Shown here: in pieces, positions 12,516-14,391 of the stretch
Numbering within the stretch: position 1 is the first letter of the stretch
Layout: each line of letters starts with the position of its first letter
Assembly (NCBI GenBank): GCA_002362145.1
Contig: DETX01000038.1
Span: forward strand, 1 to 14,391
Source: Clostridiales bacterium UBA3277
Lineage (GTDB): Bacteria; Bacillota; Clostridia; Oscillospirales; Oscillospiraceae
Reading direction: 5' to 3'
DNA: 14,391 nt
Translations under genes and position numbers: made by a program
The notes under the pieces: generated by a model
What the model saw: only the letters and a program-made list of their open reading frames with translations
What the model was told of the DNA's origin: nothing
The model's database searches: none

Positions 12516-14270
12516 ATGGCCTTTGACGCCTTTTTTCTGTCCGCCGTGCTTTCGGAGGTCCGGGAGCGGTGCCTGGGCGGACGGGTTGACAAGATTTACC
12601 AGCCCAGCCGGGACACTTTGATTCTGCTCATCCGGGGCCGGGAGAGCCGGGAGAAGCTGCTCTTCGCCGCGAATCCCACCGCCCCCCGGCTCCATCTCAC
12701 CACCGCCTCCCCGGAAAACCCGGCGGAGCCGCCCATGTTCTGTATGCTCCTGCGCAAGCACCTGCTGGGGGGCAGGCTCACAGAAATCTCCCAGCTGCCC
12801 ATGGAGCGGGCGGCCTACTTCACCTTTGAGTGCACCGACGAGATGGGCTTTCCCGTCCGGAAGATTCTGGCGGCGGAGCTCATGGGCCGGACCTGCAATC
12901 TGTACCTGCTGAGCCAGGAGGGCCGGATTCTGGACTGCCTGCGGCGGGTGGGTCTGGACGAGAGCGCCCGGCGTCCGGCGCTGCCGGGGCTCAACTACCA
13001 GAAGCCCCTGCCGGTGGAAAAGCTGGACCCCCGGGAGGACGTGGACTACCGGGCGATTCTGGAGGGGCCCGGGGCGGATGTGCTGGCGGACCGGCTGATG
13101 GACAGCCTGGGGGGATTGTCCCCGCTGGTGTGCCGGGAGGCGGCGCTGTATGCCGCCGGGGCGGTGGACGCCCGGGTGGAGGGCTGTGAGCGCGCCGCCG
13201 TGGCGGAAAAGCTGGGCCTGTTTTTCCGGGAGCACATTTTCCATCCGGCTCCCTGGTTCTGCACCCAGGCCGACGGAACGCCCAGGCAGTTTGCCTTCTG
13301 CCCCATCCGGCAGTACGGCCCCTGCCAGCGCTCGGAGAGCTTCGGCGCGCTGCTGGACGGGTATTACACCCTCCGGGACCGGCGGGACGCCATGCGCCAA
13401 AAAAGCCAGGCCGTCCGCAAGACCGTCCAGAACCAGATCGCCCGGCTCACCAAAAAGCTGGCCATCCAGGAAAAGGAGCTGGCGGCGACCTACGACCGGG
13501 AGCGGCTGCGGCAGCTGGGGGATATCCTCACGGCGAACCTGCACCGCATTGTCAAGGGCCAAAGAAGCGTCACCTGCGAGGACTTCTACGATGAAGCCAT
13601 GGCCCCGGTGGACATCCCCTTAAGCCCCATCCTCTCCCCCCAGCAGAACGCCGCCAAATACTACAAGGACTACGCCCGGATGAAAACCGCCGAAAAGGAG
13701 CTGACCCACCAGCTGGAGCTGGGCCGAGGGGAGCTCGGCTACCTGCAAAGCGTGCTGGAGGAGCTGAACCGGGCGGCCACGGAGGCGGAGCTGGAGGAAG
13801 TCCGCCAGGAGCTCCAGGACGGAGGCTATCTCCGCCCGGACACGGCCCGCAGGCGTCCCAAAACGGGAAAGCTGGCGCCGTTGCGCTTTGTCTCCACCGA
13901 CGGCTATCCCATCTATGTGGGAAGAAACAACCGGCAGAATGACGAGCTGACCTTCCGCCTGGCGAGGAAGGACGACATCTGGTGCCACGCCTCCAAGGTC
14001 CACGGGGCCCACGTCATCATTTCCTGCGGCGGAACCCGCCCCCCGGACGACACGGTGACCCAGGCCTCCCAGCTGGCGGCCTACTACTCCGAGGCCGGCG
14101 GCGGCCAGAACCTGCCGGTGGACGTGACGGTGGTGAAGCAGGTGAAAAAGGTCCCCAGCGGCAAGCCCGGCATGGTGATCTACCACAGCTACCGCACCGT
14201 CATCTGCAACCCCTACCCGGACATTGTGGTGGACGAGCTGAACGCGGAGAAAAAGCCGGACCAGAGCTGA
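12516..14270 (+). CDS. rqcH: NFACT family protein, RqcH-type ribosome quality control factor
   Basis: The 584-aa protein is full length for bacterial Rqc2/NEMF homologues (also annotated as fibronectin-binding FbpA). RqcH binds stalled 50S-peptidyl-tRNA and adds C-terminal alanine tails that mark the nascent chain for degradation. It starts MAFDAFFLSAVLSEV, the normal NFACT-N opening. A coiled-coil segment is visible at about 290-420 (QKSQAVRKTVQNQIARLTKKL, continuing EKELTHQLELGRGEL). The C-terminal NFACT-R domain includes DIWCHASKVHGAHVII and ends NPYPDIVVDELN. Position 97-98 is Glu-Arg, where B. subtilis RqcH has the tRNA-binding Asp-Arg pair. ATG 12516 has GGAAGGAG 7 bases upstream; the frame is open further upstream but has no better start. 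The old fibronectin-binding label probably misdescribes the function. Confidence 0.93.
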   Translation: MAFDAFFLSAVLSEVRERCLGGRVDKIYQPSRDTLILLIRGRESREKLLFAANPTAPRLHLTTASPENPAEPPMFCMLLRKHLLGGRLTEISQLPMERAAYFTFECTDEMGFPVRKILAAELMGRTCNLYLLSQEGRILDCLRRVGLDESARRPALPGLNYQKPLPVEKLDPREDVDYRAILEGPGADVLADRLMDSLGGLSPLVCREAALYAAGAVDARVEGCERAAVAEKLGLFFREHIFHPAPWFCTQADGTPRQFAFCPIRQYGPCQRSESFGALLDGYYTLRDRRDAMRQKSQAVRKTVQNQIARLTKKLAIQEKELAATYDRERLRQLGDILTANLHRIVKGQRSVTCEDFYDEAMAPVDIPLSPILSPQQNAAKYYKDYARMKTAEKELTHQLELGRGELGYLQSVLEELNRAATEAELEEVRQELQDGGYLRPDTARRRPKTGKLAPLRFVSTDGYPIYVGRNNRQNDELTFRLARKDDIWCHASKVHGAHVIISCGGTRPPDDTVTQASQLAAYYSEAGGGQNLPVDVTVVKQVKKVPSGKPGMVIYHSYRTVICNPYPDIVVDELNAEKKPDQS

Positions 14271-14288
14271 TTGCAAAACGCGGAAACA

Positions 14289-14318
14289 CCCAGGCTCCCT
14301 TGCGGAAAGGGAGCTGGG
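14289..14318 (+). repeat. Palindrome downstream of rqcH (REP-like hairpin)
   Basis: A 12-bp stem with one G bulge (14289-14301 with 14307-14318) and loop GCGGA starts 18 bases after the stop codon. The core, GGCTCCCTT with AAGGGAGCTGG, resembles hairpins I recall as dispersed intergenic repeats in Oscillospiraceae. It is not followed by a U-tract, so it is a weak intrinsic terminator at best. Confidence 0.6.
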
Positions 14319-14320
14319 CA

Positions 14321-14391
14321 TTGCCCCAAGCCTTCTCCTTTGGGGACACCCCAGGGTGGCTTCTCTTGCCCCTGCGGGGCAATTCACCTTC
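14321..14391. repeat. Second palindromic block, cut by the window edge
   Basis: An outer stem AAGCC (14328-14332) with GGCTT (14358-14362) encloses TGGGG-ACA-CCCCA (14341-14353). A 7-bp perfect hairpin TTGCCCC-TGC-GGGGCAA follows (14366-14382). TTGCCCC also occurs directly at 14321-14327. No ORF is present. It reads as part of a composite REP/MITE-like intergenic repeat continuing beyond the window. Confidence 0.5.

Noticed and set aside
12402..13562. 386-aa open frame on the - strand inside rqcH
   Set aside because: The NFACT protein on the other strand is clearly real. This frame is an antisense shadow without a ribosome site or recognisable domain.

Overview
The window is GC-rich, densely packed chromosomal DNA from a Gram-positive anaerobe. 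AAGGAGG-type ribosome sites, a SCIFF peptide with its radical SAM maturase, a CooT/CsoR-like metal locus and an NFACT (RqcH-type) protein together point to Clostridia. The GC content and protein style suggest a gut Oscillospiraceae relative (Flavonifractor/Intestinimonas/Oscillibacter-like). That placement is inferred from gene content only. Nothing looks like phage, plasmid or a transposase.

Layout. (a) 1-2996, + strand: the 3' part of a ParB-like/BMP fusion protein, then a metallophosphoesterase starting at TTG inside the previous gene, then a DUF2461 protein. (b) 3051-5440, + strand: dapA-dapB-dapF, three diaminopimelate/lysine pathway enzymes packed as an operon, closed by a perfect 17-bp bidirectional terminator. 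(c) 5516-6556: a compact metal locus. A CooT-family nickel-binding protein and a small Cys-rich protein lie on the - strand. A CsoR/RcnR-family repressor with a long His-rich N-terminus diverges from them on the + strand. Two near-consensus promoters sit back to back between them. (d) 6761-7826, + strand: an ECF-type sigma factor and an overlapping membrane protein, probably its anti-sigma, behind a candidate ECF promoter. (e) 10872-7877, - strand: a SCIFF ranthipeptide precursor (46 aa), an attenuator hairpin, the SCIFF radical SAM maturase, and a translationally coupled Orn/Lys/Arg-decarboxylase-family PLP enzyme. (f) 11822-10965, - strand: a PflA/PflX-like radical SAM protein. (g) 11938-12405, + strand: a GNAT acetyltransferase. 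(h) 12516-14270, + strand: an NFACT/RqcH ribosome quality control protein. The window ends in a run of palindromes resembling a REP-like intergenic repeat.

Two parts deserve attention. The metal locus joins a repressor carrying the H-C-H-C ligand fingerprint to a nickel-binding CooT and an uncharacterised Cys-rich partner. The SCIFF operon encodes a peptide with seven cysteines and a Gly where I recall the crosslink acceptor Thr, and it is coupled to a PLP enzyme. Both are built from known families; the specific combinations and residue changes are the novel part.
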